Under the pieces are notes generated by a model. It was not told the origin of the DNA and searched no databases. It was given only the letters and a program-made list of their open reading frames with translations. Positions 18,218 through 27,059 of a stretch of 64,000 bases of DNA are shown in pieces (position 1 is the first letter of the stretch; every line of letters begins with the position of its first letter). The stretch comes from Calothrix sp. FI2-JRJ7 (GTDB lineage Bacteria > Cyanobacteriota > Cyanobacteriia > Cyanobacteriales > Nostocaceae). The position numbers were made by a program, and so were the translations under genes. The DNA lies in assembly GCA_019359675.1 (NCBI GenBank), contig JAHHGX010000004.1, forward strand, positions 20,517 to 84,516, written 5' to 3'.

Positions 18218-18857
18218 CTTTCAATAAAGACCCATATAGTTACATTTTACAATACTGATTAAGACCAGCTTTACAATTCCTTAAACGAACTTATACATAA
18301 ATATGCCTAGAAGTATTATAAAGAAATCATAAACTATTAATGATAAATAACGGTTTACACGTAAATATTTACGATTTGGGCTTCATTTCGACTTGCTGAA
18401 TACGGGAGTCTCTGTATTATAAACTACATAAATGCTTTTTGAGACGAAATTATAAAGATTGTAAAATTGTGTTTTTTTAATAAAGCGCAAGTATAAAACC
18501 TTGCATAGTCGAAACCAAGATGTAAGTATTAGGGCGTTTGATATTTTAATTAAGTGGAAAAAAGAAAAAGGTTAAAAGTCCGAGTGTGATTTACGTCTCA
18601 GTCAAGACAAACAACGTATATTTTAAAACTTTAACAAAATAAATATACATAGACTGTTTTGTTAAAGTTTAACTTCTGCTGTAGAGCATGAAATTACAGT
18701 TTTCCCTCAGCGTATAGGCGAGCTTCTTTTGCAGAAGTTCGCTTTTTTCTTGATTTTCTGTATCTTTCCAATCACTAGTATCTCTAAAATGAATATGAAA
18801 TGTATAGTGCTTGCAAGACTTTATCTGGAATATACCAGACAATCTCAAGGTATGTAA
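18218..18857. other. 640-bp gap with two strong hairpins; possible small RNA
   Basis: A 14-bp perfect inverted repeat (AAACTTTAACAAAA at 18626-18639 and its complement at 18657-18670, 17-nt loop) is followed about 45 bp later by a terminator-type hairpin: GCGAGCTTCT, loop TTTG, then AGAAGTTCGC and TTTTTT, spanning about 18718-18748. No gene lies just upstream on the plus strand, so the terminator is an orphan. A short transcript ending there is a plausible non-coding RNA. The rest of the gap shows nothing coding. Confidence 0.45.
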
Positions 18858-19046
18858 TTTTTTTATGTTGACCTTAGTGGCGCTAATTTAAGTGGTGCAG
18901 ACATGCAGGGTGCAGACCTTCAAGGAACTGATATGCGAGGCGCCAAATATATGACCCCAATTCAAGTGCGAGCAGCAAACAATTGGAATAAAGCTATGTA
19001 TAGTAAAGAGTTTCGCGCGTTGGTAGATAGCGGAGCATGGGAATAA
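18858..19046 (+). pseudogene. Pentapeptide-repeat protein remnant
   Basis: Reading from just after a TAA at 18855 the frame gives VDLSGANLSGADMQGADLQG, then TDMRGAKYMTPIQVRAANNW and a normal-looking C terminus ending DSGAWE. The A(D/N)LxG repeats are clear, but no start codon with a ribosome site lies in front; the first ATG is at 18903, inside the repeats. A typical protein has many more repeats. It is a 3' remnant of a right-handed beta-helix protein gene. Too short for confident expression. Confidence 0.6.
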
Positions 19047-19102
19047 ATATATTGTAGGGTTGGATATTGTGGGGTGGGCTTTCTCTTGCCCTGCCCCCAC
19101 AT

Positions 19103-19735
19103 TTAATTAGGTTTATCTAAACAAGGCGCCGCAAAAGTTTTACTATTACATCGGTTCATTGCTTTCTCTACACCTTGTTTTACAGAAAGTTCCACAATTT
19201 CAACGACAAAATCAAGAACATCCGTCATTAACTGGTTTTCAGAAGCGTTAAACTTACCTAAAACGTGAGAAATCGTTTTAGTATCCTCAACTTGTTCATT
19301 TTTTGGTCTACCAATACCAATACGCAAGCGAGGAAAATTATCTGTACCCAAATGCGCGATAGCACTTTTCATGCCATTATGCCCACCAGCAGACCCCGAT
19401 AACCGTAATCGAGTTTTGCCCAATGGCAAATCCATATCATCATAAATAATCAGTACTGATTCTGGATTCAATTTATACCAGTTCAAAACAGCTTGGATAG
19501 ACTGACCAGAACGATTCATATACGTAAGCGGCTTTAATAAACGAATTTTATCGCCACCAATTGAGCCTTCACCGTATTCTCCCTGAAACTTTTTATTTTC
19601 TGATACAGATATTTTCAGAGTTCGACACAAAGCATCAATCGCAGCAAAGCCTATATTATGCCGCGTCTGGTCATACTTTGGTTCCGGATTACCCAAACCA
19701 ACAACTAATTGAGGAATTACTATAGTTTTGTCCAT
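19103..19735 (-). CDS. pth: Peptidyl-tRNA hydrolase
   Basis: 210 residues. The VVGLGNPEPKYDQTRHNIGF block holds Asn16 and catalytic His26; VLIIYDDMDLPLGKTRLR holds the conserved Asp near 99; GSAGGHNGMKS and the LRIGIGRP strand follow. This cytosolic enzyme frees tRNA from stalled peptidyl-tRNA. Length is about 15 residues longer than the E. coli enzyme because of a C-terminal tail. On the same strand as tatA and psbH, an order I know from other cyanobacteria. ATG 19735 is followed at once by the family start. Confidence 0.95.
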   Translation of the reverse strand: MDKTIVIPQLVVGLGNPEPKYDQTRHNIGFAAIDALCRTLKISVSENKKFQGEYGEGSIGGDKIRLLKPLTYMNRSGQSIQAVLNWYKLNPESVLIIYDDMDLPLGKTRLRLSGSAGGHNGMKSAIAHLGTDNFPRLRIGIGRPKNEQVEDTKTISHVLGKFNASENQLMTDVLDFVVEIVELSVKQGVEKAMNRCNSKTFAAPCLDKPN

Positions 19736-19913
19736 AAAAAGTCAAATAATCGAAGAATCAAATAAGGGGAAGTTATATTACCTGTACTACATTGTAAATT
19801 CTTCCCCGCATTATTAGGTGGTAATTTTTTGGAGTAATTCGTCATAAAGACAAACTTCCGGAATTATTAGAATTGCTCCTAATAACCCCGTTTTCCCGTT
19901 ACGCCAGAATAAT

Positions 19914-20162
19914 TTAAACTTCTTCTTTCTGTGTTGCTTCAAGTTGCTTAGGTTCAATTTCCGCTTTCGTCTGTACAGCTTCCTGTAGCTGCGTCGCTTC
20001 CTTTTGAAACTCGTCTTGGAAATCACGTGACGCATCTTGGAAACCACGAATAGCTTTACCCATACTGCGTCCAATTTCAGGTAACTTCTTAGGACCAAAC
20101 ACTAAAAGCGCTACTACCATAATTACAGCCATTTCTGGCAAACCAATACCAAAAAAATTCAT
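19914..20162 (-). CDS. tatA: Twin-arginine translocase TatA/E
   Basis: 82 residues: one N-terminal membrane helix (MNFFGIGLPEMAVIMVVALL), the FGPKKLPEIGRSMGKAIRGF hinge and amphipathic helix, then an acidic, Gln/Glu-rich tail. This is the pore-forming TatA/Hcf106-type subunit for export of folded proteins across thylakoid or plasma membrane. No tatC nearby. Ribosome site GGGAGAAGGAG precedes ATG 20162. Lies between pth and psbH on the same strand, with a TAGGGTGCGTGAC repeat and a terminator upstream that separate it from psbH. Confidence 0.93.
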   Translation of the reverse strand: MNFFGIGLPEMAVIMVVALLVFGPKKLPEIGRSMGKAIRGFQDASRDFQDEFQKEATQLQEAVQTKAEIEPKQLEATQKEEV

Positions 20163-20194
20163 ACTCCTTCTCCCGTCTACCTGAGCATATATAT

Positions 20195-20262
20195 TGTAGG
20201 GTGCGTGACCCTATAATAACCTTGCTTCCATCATTAAAATCTAGTAGCGTCACGCACCCTAC
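20195..20262. repeat. TGTAGGGTGCGTGAC inverted repeat
   Basis: Left arm TGTAGGGTGCGTGAC and right arm AGCGTCACGCACCCTAC are near-complements around an A/T-rich centre, 68 bp in all, between tatA and psbH. Confidence 0.8.
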
Positions 20263-20300
20263 GACGAGCAGGCGCCCTGCAAGCAAAGACACAATATCAT

Positions 20301-20325
20301 AAAAAAACCCGGCAAACACCGGGTC
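20301..20325 (-). terminator. psbH terminator
   Basis: On the minus strand: ACCCGGTGTTTGCCGGGT followed by seven T, a textbook factor-independent terminator 30 bp after the psbH stop codon. Confidence 0.9.
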
Positions 20326-20354
20326 TGAATAACTTAAAGTAATTGCGATTAAAA

Positions 20355-20558
20355 TTACTTGCCGACAGTGCGCCAGTCAACCATCACATCTTGAATAACG
20401 ATGGATTTGTTATAAAGTTGCAGGATAATCAGCAAGAAAACGAAAAAGAGTCCCATAAAAACAGCCATAAGGGGAGTGGTTCCCCAACCTGGAGCAACTT
20501 TACCGTATTCAGAATTTAAAGGTCTGAGGATATCTCCCAATCGTGTCCGTTGTGCCAT
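20355..20558 (-). CDS. psbH: Photosystem II protein H
   Basis: 67 residues: [20 protein letters not shown] start, the [11 protein letters not shown] segment, one membrane helix ([18 protein letters not shown]) and the [13 protein letters not shown] lumenal end. This matches cyanobacterial PsbH, a small phycobilisome-organism version lacking the long phosphorylated N terminus of plants; it stabilises PSII and the quinone site. Divergent from psbN, as in other cyanobacteria and chloroplasts. Start ATG 20558. Confidence 0.97.
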   Translation of the reverse strand: MAQRTRLGDILRPLNSEYGKVAPGWGTTPLMAVFMGLFFVFLLIILQLYNKSIVIQDVMVDWRTVGK

Positions 20559-20909
20559 AATTCACCGTTAATATTATTTGCTAAACCCAATATTTATCTT
20601 TTTTTGAGTCTCCCACGGAAAAACCCCGCAGAATAATCTGGGTTAAACTCGCCTTTTCAGACTTAGTTTTATTGTTCCATAAAATACAAACAAATATTAC
20701 ATTGCTTCTACTTTAAGTTTTTCAGGAACCTCAAATGCCTAATATGACACGAACCGCAATTACTTTAACCAAAACAATTAGGTTATTTTTTGACGGTAGA
20801 AAAAGCATAGTAAGCATTTTTATGCAAGATAAGCCCAAAGCGGCTATGCTTTTAACTTATCTTTTTGTAATATTTTATAATAATAGCACTCATAATTCAC
20901 CCCAAATAT

Positions 20910-21068
20910 ATGGATTTTGCAACATCTCTTAGCAATTTAGAACCAGCAACGGTAATGATAATAGCGGTCAGTGCTATAGTCGTCGCCATTACTGGAGCAT
21001 CAATTTACACTTCTTTCGGTCCTCCATCGAAGCAACTCACTGACCCATTCGACGACCACGAAGATTAG
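20910..21068 (+). CDS. psbN: PsbN protein
   Basis: 52 residues, below a usual length cut-off. After MDFATSLSNLEPATV the sequence has one membrane helix and the diagnostic end YTSFGPPSKQLTDPFDDHED. PsbN is needed for assembly of PSII reaction centres rather than being a subunit. Most PsbN are 43 residues; here the equivalent of residue 1 is Leu10 (a TTA codon), so translation must begin at the upstream ATG 20910, giving a 9-residue N-terminal extension. It lies divergent to psbH, 350 bp away. Confidence 0.92.
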   Translation: MDFATSLSNLEPATVMIIAVSAIVVAITGASIYTSFGPPSKQLTDPFDDHED

Positions 21069-21094
21069 TGTGAAAAGTTTTGGCAGGGAAAAAG

Positions 21095-21763
21095 TTAAAG
21101 GAGGTTACTTGCCTTTTGTCTTTTTCCCCTCTTTAATAAAACGGCGCCTATCAAGCCAGCGGAAACTAAAGTGTAAGTAGGCGTATATTCTGGAACTTGC
21201 CGTGTGGGTGTCTGTATGTCAAATTTGAGTATAGCCACACCTGGCACACCTTCAGGAGGAATATTAGATGGGTCAAATGCGTCTTGCTGAGTAAAAGTGA
21301 TTTTACCAGTAGCATTTTCAAATACACCTGTTCCACCGAAGATGGTAATAGTACCAGCACCTTGAATATTGCCTGTGGCCAAATTAACTTCAGCGCTATC
21401 GTCAGCTTTGCCGAATAATTCGTTGGCGCCACCAAAGTATCTGTCAGAGAAAGATGGAAGAGTGCTTGGCAGACCGATTGCAGTAGGTTCGGAGTTAAAA
21501 TTATACCTAACTATGGGAAAATTGCTTGCATCTTCACGACCATAAGTATTACTAAGGAAAGAATCTAAGCCAAAGGCAGCAGGAGAAGAACTTTTACCTG
21601 TAATAGTTGCTCTGGCAAATCCTGGTTGAAAGGGAACAATTTGAGTTAAGGTGTTATATTGAATCTCAAAATTTTTAGTTGTTTGTGCTTGTGCGCGTAA
21701 ATTGGTGCCAAAAACCGCTATAGCGACTGTAGGAATTAGCCATGCAATACTTTTTCTTACCAT
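21095..21763 (-). CDS. PEP-CTERM-like exported protein
   Basis: About 222 residues from ATG 21763 (MVRKSIAWLIPTVAIAVFG), a standard Sec signal peptide ending near RAQAQ; an in-frame ATG at 21805 would put 14 residues before it. The mature part is beta-rich and Gly/Thr/Asn-rich. The C terminus has VPEYTPTYTLVSAGLIGAVL then KRGKRQK: a PEP-like motif, a helix and a basic tail, the sorting signal for an exosortase. Probably anchored or released at the surface as part of the exopolysaccharide layer. Convergent with psbN; stops are 27 bp apart. Confidence 0.75.
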   Translation of the reverse strand: MVRKSIAWLIPTVAIAVFGTNLRAQAQTTKNFEIQYNTLTQIVPFQPGFARATITGKSSSPAAFGLDSFLSNTYGREDASNFPIVRYNFNSEPTAIGLPSTLPSFSDRYFGGANELFGKADDSAEVNLATGNIQGAGTITIFGGTGVFENATGKITFTQQDAFDPSNIPPEGVPGVAILKFDIQTPTRQVPEYTPTYTLVSAGLIGAVLLKRGKRQKASNLL

Positions 21764-21977
21764 AGTCTTTCTCAGTAAATCCTCTGTATGTATAAAAAAC
21801 AGCATGTGTAATTTACATATTAGGGGGAAAATAATATGTCTTATATAAATCTAATGTAAGAGAATGTAAAGAAACCTAGAAATTTAGGCATTTTTGACCG
21901 ATTTTTATTTTTAAGTGATTATAGGTAAAGTTTAAGGTGTCAGTATTTTTGTCAAGTAAAATTAATATAATGCTCAT

Positions 21978-23834
21978 ATGAGCATCACCAACACACTACC
22001 CAAATCTACTCGTCGTCGTGAAACAGACTGGCGACTGTTTTTACGGTTGGCGCCATACGCGCGTCGGCATTTCAAGCTATTAACAGTATCGATGTTATTG
22101 CTAGTGCCAATAGCAATAGGCAACGCAGCACAACCCTTATTAATAGGGCAAGCAATTTCATTAATTCGTAACGAACCGAGTACGTATGCGTTTTTTAAAC
22201 GGGGTACGTTAATGGAAGGGTTACAAATCATCGAAGGTGCATTTTTAGTAACAGTACTTATTCAGTTGTTATTAAGAGGCTTTCAGGGATATCTGGTTCA
22301 GAAAGTTGGACAGAATATTACAGCAGAAATACGTCAAGACTTATTTCATCACGTCACATCTTTAGCTGTAAGGTACTTTGACCGTACACCTGTAGGGAAA
22401 TTGATTACTCGGTTAACAAGCGATGTTGAAGCACTAGGAGATGTATTTTCAACAGGCGCCATAGGTATACTAGCAGATGCACTTTCAATGCTAGTAATAG
22501 CTAGCTTTATGTTTACGGTTCAGTGGCAGCTAGCATTGATGTTAATTTTGACACTAATACCAATTGGAGCGTTAATTATTTATTTTCAGCAACAGTTTCG
22601 TAAAGCTAATTATAAAGCAAGGGAAGAACTATCTGTACTGAACTCGCAGCTACAAGAAAATATCACAGGTATAAATGTTGTCCAGCTATTTAGACGCGAG
22701 AAATTTAACGCGAAATTATATCGACAGTCAAATAATAGTTATGTAAAAGAAGTAGACCGAACAATATTTTTTGATTCATCAGTATCAGCGACGCTCGAAT
22801 GGATTTCATTAATAGCTATTTCTGGGGTACTGTGGCTAGGAGGATGGTTACTACTCAAACAGCAGTTAACGTTTGCTATTCTCTCGACGTTTATTTTGTA
22901 CGCACAAAGACTATTTGACCCATTACAGCAATTTGCCGAAAAGTTTACAGTTATTCAGGCAGGGTTTACAGCAATAGAGCGAGTCAGTGATATTTTAGAT
23001 GAGCCAATAGAAATACGCGATAAAGGTTCAAGACATTTATCAGGGTTTGAATTTGGCTATATTGACGAAATCGTTAATAATGATGAACATCAAGTTACAG
23101 CTAAACGTGGAGAAATAAGATTTGAGCATGTATGGTTTGCATACAAAGATAATGATTATGTAATTAAAGACCTGGACTTTGTAATTCAGCCAGGTGAGAA
23201 AATAGCATTAGTTGGACCAACAGGCGCCGGGAAAAGTACGATAATAAGATTACTGTGTCGTCTTTACGAACCAACACAAGGGCGAATATTAATCGATGGT
23301 ATCGACATCCGTGACGTACCGCAAGCCGAACTGCGACGATACATGGCAGTAATATTGCAAGACGGGTTTATATTTGCGGGAGACGTAAAAGGAAACATAT
23401 CCTTGGGTGACGGATACACAATAGAAGAAGTGCAACGAGCAGCAGAAAAAACCAACGTCGCAGAATTTATCGAACAACTACCGCAAAACTACCACACACA
23501 ATTACGAGAAAGAGGAACAAACCTTTCTAGTGGGCAAAAGCAGCTTTTAGCATTCGCACGTGCTGCGATACGTGACCCCCAAGTATTAGTATTAGACGAA
23601 GCAACAGCAAGCTTGGATGTAGGTACAGAAGCATTAGTTCAAAAAGCATTAGATGAATTATTAATTGAACGTACTGCTATAATTATCGCCCACCGTTTAT
23701 CTACCATACGTAATGTAGATAGAATTTTTGTATTGAAGCGTGGTGAGCTTATTGAACAAGGTAGTCATGAACAGTTGATAGAGCAAGGAGGGTTATATGC
23801 GACTCTGCACAACTTACAAATGTTGGGGAGCTAA
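21978..23834 (+). CDS. ABC exporter, fused permease and ATPase
   Basis: 618 residues. N-terminal six-helix transmembrane domain (residues 30-330), including the EIRQDLFHHVTSLAVRYFDR region of ABC type-IV exporters, then a nucleotide-binding domain with Walker A GPTGAGKS (413-420), signature LSSGQKQ near 516, Walker B VLVLDEATASLD and the H-loop IIAHRLST. Half-transporter of the MsbA/LmrA/MdlB type, working as a homodimer or heterodimer to export lipid, drug or peptide. No partner half-gene adjacent. Start ATG 21978; a similar ATG in the first 10 bases does not exist. Confidence 0.93.
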   Translation: MSITNTLPKSTRRRETDWRLFLRLAPYARRHFKLLTVSMLLLVPIAIGNAAQPLLIGQAISLIRNEPSTYAFFKRGTLMEGLQIIEGAFLVTVLIQLLLRGFQGYLVQKVGQNITAEIRQDLFHHVTSLAVRYFDRTPVGKLITRLTSDVEALGDVFSTGAIGILADALSMLVIASFMFTVQWQLALMLILTLIPIGALIIYFQQQFRKANYKAREELSVLNSQLQENITGINVVQLFRREKFNAKLYRQSNNSYVKEVDRTIFFDSSVSATLEWISLIAISGVLWLGGWLLLKQQLTFAILSTFILYAQRLFDPLQQFAEKFTVIQAGFTAIERVSDILDEPIEIRDKGSRHLSGFEFGYIDEIVNNDEHQVTAKRGEIRFEHVWFAYKDNDYVIKDLDFVIQPGEKIALVGPTGAGKSTIIRLLCRLYEPTQGRILIDGIDIRDVPQAELRRYMAVILQDGFIFAGDVKGNISLGDGYTIEEVQRAAEKTNVAEFIEQLPQNYHTQLRERGTNLSSGQKQLLAFARAAIRDPQVLVLDEATASLDVGTEALVQKALDELLIERTAIIIAHRLSTIRNVDRIFVLKRGELIEQGSHEQLIEQGGLYATLHNLQMLGS

Positions 23835-23998
23835 CTGGCAACGGATATAACGGATGTAACGGATGAGTTATGAGTGTGCGGTAGGCATCCTGCCTGCCCA
23901 TATTATTGTCATACCAAAAAATGAAGCATCTCGTGTCATGCTGAGGTACGTAAACGCAGTTTTCCCGCAGGGTCGCATCTCGTGTCATGCTGAGGTAC
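23835..23998. repeat. Repeat block after the ABC exporter
   Basis: Starts with CTGGCAACGGATATAACGGA (shared over about 36 bp with 57642), continues with a GGCATCCTGCC hairpin, then two direct 24-bp copies of GCATCTCGTGTCATGCTGAG-GTAC at 23926 and 23975. No coding frame. A mosaic of dispersed spacer repeats. Confidence 0.75.
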
Positions 23999-24125
23999 CT
24001 TGATAAGGGGAAAAAAGATAATCTTACAAAGTAAAAATAAGTCTTTGGATAGATTTATAGATATGAGGATTTATAAATACTGATTAAGTAGCTTTAAAAA
24101 GCTAATTAGATAAAACAAATAAATT

Positions 24126-24350
24126 ATGCTTACTCGAGTTTGGTCAAAAGTAATCGTTGAAACTTCGGCGGCAATAACAATTAACGCTCAGGTTACTGAA
24201 CAAATTAAAGTACTAATCGCGCATAGAAAGCTACAGTTAGATGATGCTTTGCCTACTGTTACTCAATTAGCTAAACATTTAGGTGTAAATCATAACACGG
24301 TTGCAGCTGTTTCACGTTTATCTGCAATTAAACTGATTACAGCTACTTAA
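24126..24350 (+). pseudogene. GntR-type winged-helix fragment
   Basis: 74 codons. The middle, QVTEQIKVLIAHRKLQLDDALPTVTQLAKHL followed by NHNTVAAVSRL, is the N-terminal winged helix of a GntR regulator (helix-turn-helix TVTQLAKHLGVNHNTV). It stops at LSAIKLITAT, just where the wing and the long effector domain should begin. It may be a truncated, possibly non-functional regulator. No obvious target gene besides the DUF5684 gene downstream. Confidence 0.5.
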
Positions 24351-24570
24351 ATGTGTCTAAATAAAATGTAACAAATACAAAGCTGCAAACATCTTCTATA
24401 TTCCTTACCAATAAAACACCAAGCCAAATTTTGCTTTAGCAGTATTAATACTGAGGCTATCGCAAAAAATATGTCATATATTCAACAATATCTAAACTTA
24501 TTAGATAAAATAAGTGTATTGTAATACACGTAAAAAATAATGACATCTCTTTATTGAAGGATGAATAAGA

Positions 24571-24975
24571 ATGCTACTACAGATATTTGATGTGAGTTCA
24601 ATTAGCTTGTTAGCTCAGAGCAGTTCAGGCAGCGAGAGTACAGCAGGCAGTTTAATAGGATTTATTATTGGTATAGCTGGGTATGTATTCGGTAGTTACT
24701 GTTTCTATCATATATACCAGAAATTGGGAGAACCGAATGCTTGGTTTGCCTGGGTACCAATCCTAAATAATTGGATAATGTACAAAGCAGGAGACCAATC
24801 ACCTTGGTGGATTATTGGTCTTTTTATTCCAATTGTAAATTTTGTCGCTCTCATATTCTTAATTATTGCGTTTGTCAATATTCTTAAGAAGCTAGGAAAA
24901 AATCCTTGGATGCTTTTGTTGATGCTTATACCAATTGTCAACTTTGTCATCCTCTACAATTTTGCTTTTGGTTAA
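24571..24975 (+). CDS. DUF5684-like membrane protein
   Basis: 134 residues, four predicted membrane helices: SLIGFIIGIAGYVFGSYCFY, then GEPNAWFAWVPILNNWIMYK with a conserved-looking P and K loop, WWIIGLFIPIVNFVALIFLI and a last helix repeating the IPIVNFVILYNF motif. This resembles the DUF5684 family, sometimes fused to signal peptidases, of unknown function. Start ATG 24571 has GAAGGATGAATAAGA upstream as ribosome site. N-terminal 20 residues may be a signal-like segment. It is followed by a repeat-rich gap. Confidence 0.65.
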   Translation: MLLQIFDVSSISLLAQSSSGSESTAGSLIGFIIGIAGYVFGSYCFYHIYQKLGEPNAWFAWVPILNNWIMYKAGDQSPWWIIGLFIPIVNFVALIFLIIAFVNILKKLGKNPWMLLLMLIPIVNFVILYNFAFG

Positions 24976-24991
24976 GTTTTTCAAAAGTGAG

Positions 24992-25276
24992 GTGTGTCAG
25001 TGCATTAAAAATTTAAATTAAGCACGAAAAATAAAATGCAATGACGCACCATCAATAAGATGGCGCAGCTATTCTTTGCCTGAAAACTTTTATTCGACTT
25101 ATTATAGTTAATTTTTTAAAATGTAGGGTGCGTCACTGCAATAACAATCGCTCACTAAGCACGAAAAATAAAGTGCAGTGACGCACCATTCTATGAGCAT
25201 CAACAACAGTTAATGGTGCGTGGCGCCACTTGATTATAATAAAATTTAATTTGTTAATGGCGCCACACACCCTACA
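24992..25276. repeat. Three tandem TAGGGTGCGT-family repeats
   Basis: In the 440-bp gap 24976-25415: an imperfect copy (about 24992-25054), a clear one at 25122-25188 (TGTAGGGTGCGTCACTGCA and TGCAGTGACGCACCA as arms) and one at 25213-25276 with GGCGCC in both arms. The first two share AAGCACGAAAAATAAA in their centres. The remainder of the gap shows nothing coding. Confidence 0.75.
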
Positions 25277-25415
25277 TAAATTTATATTGCCTACTTTTGT
25301 TTTTTACTCGCATAGGTATAAATTAAATCAAAGACAGTATCGCATTTTCTTTTAAATAAGATTCTGTCGTAAGTTTCGGGTAGATTTTGGTCTAGAATTT
25401 TACTTTCACCCGTGA

Positions 25416-25622
25416 TTATTCATAAATTAACTGTTTGAGTTTACTCAAGTTAGAAGAAAACTTAAGTTCACCCTGATTTTCTTCTAGCTGTGCGGCTTGG
25501 AAATTGTTGTACATTTCAGCACGGCGTTCTTCACGTAGATACTGCTTTAATAGTAGCTGAATCTCTTGCTTTTCTTCAATAGATAATTTTTTTATAGCTT
25601 CAACTGCATCACTGAAACTCAT
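25416..25622 (-). CDS. Small helical protein, possible antitoxin-like
   Basis: 68 residues, two amphipathic helices (SFSDAVEAIKKLSIEEKQEI then LLKQYLREERRAEMYNNF), acidic and basic residues in register, similar in size and pattern to short cyanobacterial proteins that sit by toxin-antitoxin genes. No named family recognised. On the same strand, 90 bp downstream of a Phd/YefM-type antitoxin, but it does not look like a RelE/YoeB toxin. Confidence 0.5.
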   Translation of the reverse strand: MSFSDAVEAIKKLSIEEKQEIQLLLKQYLREERRAEMYNNFQAAQLEENQGELKFSSNLSKLKQLIYE

Positions 25623-25711
25623 ATCATAAAAACTCGTTAGTAGATACTAATCAAGTTTAACATGCTACTAATTGTTTCGAGCTACTGAATTATTAGTGTT
25701 TATTTATTATT

Positions 25712-26026
25712 TTAGCTCGCTGCAATTAAATCATCATCTAAATCATCTTCACTAAATCCAAACTTATTACATAACTCTTCTAAAGACTGAGGTTTAACAG
25801 TACCACTTTTCGCACCTCGTAATGCTGCCAATAACCGAGTAGAGTTAGCAGGTGAGCGCAGTATATAAAGAGTTTCGAGTATACTATTAAGTTCAGCTTC
25901 AGAAATTAGTGCGGTATTTTCACCATTCGGTCTAGTGATGACTATAACTTCGCCAGTTTGAACGACTTGGTTACACAGTGTATCCAAATTTACAGCAGCT
26001 TCTTCTGATGTGACTTTTATTGACAT
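25712..26026 (-). CDS. Phd/YefM-type antitoxin, orphan
   Basis: 104 residues. MSIKVTSEEAAVNLDTLCNQ, then VVQTGEVIVITRPNGENTALISEAELNSI has the Phd/YefM dimerisation and DNA-binding pattern, and LYILRSPANSTRLLAAL is the usual YefM toxin-binding helix of cyanobacteria. The tail is unusually acidic (FSEDDLDDDLIAAS). The expected YoeB/Txe toxin gene is not present; the next small gene downstream is different. So it is an orphan antitoxin or a remnant of a decayed pair. Confidence 0.75.
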   Translation of the reverse strand: MSIKVTSEEAAVNLDTLCNQVVQTGEVIVITRPNGENTALISEAELNSILETLYILRSPANSTRLLAALRGAKSGTVKPQSLEELCNKFGFSEDDLDDDLIAAS

Positions 26027-26066
26027 AATTTAACTCTAAGTAATGTTTTGAGGGATTGAATTATAC

Positions 26067-26276
26067 CTATTCATAATGATATCGAGCTTTCAGAAATTGA
26101 ACTCGGTTATCACTTACTGTATGAGCTTCGGCAATCGATGGATGTACTTTATGTTGAGGTGAGGGATTATTCAAAACTAAGACGACTTCGTACTCACCTA
26201 CAGGAATGTTAGCAGGTAGCTGAATTATTAGTTTGTGGTCTTCACTAATATTTACCTTTGTTACGATGGTTTGCAT
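26067..26276 (-). CDS. Small beta-rich protein, unknown function
   Basis: 69 residues: MQTIVTKVNISEDHKLIIQLPANIPVGEYEVVLVLNN, two strands with a PANIPxGEYE turn as in AbrB-like or small accessory proteins often found before toxin genes in cyanobacteria. Then a hydrophilic end. No family assigned with confidence. It lies 40 bp upstream of the antitoxin gene on the same strand, so the three small genes (26276 to 25416) may be one unit. The gap on its 5' side holds short repeats. Confidence 0.45.
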   Translation of the reverse strand: MQTIVTKVNISEDHKLIIQLPANIPVGEYEVVLVLNNPSPQHKVHPSIAEAHTVSDNRVQFLKARYHYE

Positions 26277-26372
26277 GGCATGTTTTTAAACTTGAGAGAT
26301 GCTTCACGTAGTGAGGATGACAGGTTTTTAGATTTTTAGAATGATGTTGGGTTGCGCTGCGCTCTACCCAAC

Positions 26373-26603
26373 TTACATTAAATGTTGTCTCCTGTGACCT
26401 TGCCCTTCGGCTTTAGCAAAATTACCTAGAAAGTATTGATAAATCTTTCCGAACACATCCCCTGTTGCATTGGCAGGAATATTCGAGAAGTTTTTTAACA
26501 ACCGCTTGGGAATACTTTTATCTTCACCCCGCACAAGTCGAAAATATTCATCTTGGGGTAATACTCCCTTGAGTTCTGGGTTATATTCCTCAATTGCGTC
26601 CAT
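26373..26603 (-). pseudogene. hsdM: Type I methyltransferase (HsdM) remnant
   Basis: 76 codons. LKGVLPQDEYFRLV, then LPKRLLKNF-like and NIPANATGDVFGKIYQYFLG with FAKAEGQG match the region just before the catalytic domain of HsdM. Intact proteins continue GGEFFTP and the NPPF motif; here the frame ends after EGQGHRRQHLM in a repeat of the GTTGGGTTGCGCTGCGC type (26347-26376). No hsdS or hsdR is nearby. It is a 5' or internal leftover of a type I restriction-modification gene. Confidence 0.75.
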
Positions 26604-27059
26604 CGCTTTTTTGAGATATAAGGCAATTTAGTGTATAATTTGATTAACTTCAATTATTACCAATAAATAAATACTAGTATGAGTATAAGCTTAAATGCGT
26701 AGGCGCCCAAAACCAAGTTGATAAACCAAGTGTTCAAACTTATATGCATCAACTGCAAATAGCATTAATAAATTTACAAAGCTCGAACACACAAATTAAA
26801 GACTAAGGAATTTTTAAAAATTAAATTAACTATCTTGTGGAGTGGGCATCCTTGCCCGCCCAATATGTTAATATTTAGGACGGCTTGCCTACCCCAATAT
26901 GTTAATATTTAGGACGGGCGAGGACGCCCATCCCACAAGAAAAGTTTAAGTTAATTTGTGCTACGTGTTACATATCCAACGATAGATGTGGGTTGGAAGG
27001 ATTTGAGTTATATAATTTTATGTTATACATATAATTGAATTTATAAGTAAAGAGTTGAA
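26604..27059. other. 456-bp gap before the hybrid kinase
   Basis: The only structure I see is the inverted repeat at 26834-26939 (entered separately), an A/T-rich run at 26620-26690, and one GGCGCC at about 26702. A frame around 26697-26800 can be read but has no start and no family likeness. The kinase's promoter should lie within the last 120 bp. Confidence 0.5.
26834..26939. repeat. Imperfect inverted repeat with internal direct copy
   Basis: CTTGTGGAGTGGGCATCC on the left and GGACGCCCATCCCACAAG on the right are near-complements. Between them AATATGTTAATATTTAGGAC occurs twice in tandem (26858 and 26895 areas). The structure resembles a small non-autonomous mobile repeat. Confidence 0.7.

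Noticed and set aside
20735..20932. 65-codon plus-strand ORF before psbN
   Set aside because: Overlaps the psbN start in another frame and has no ribosome site or family likeness; psbN is clear.
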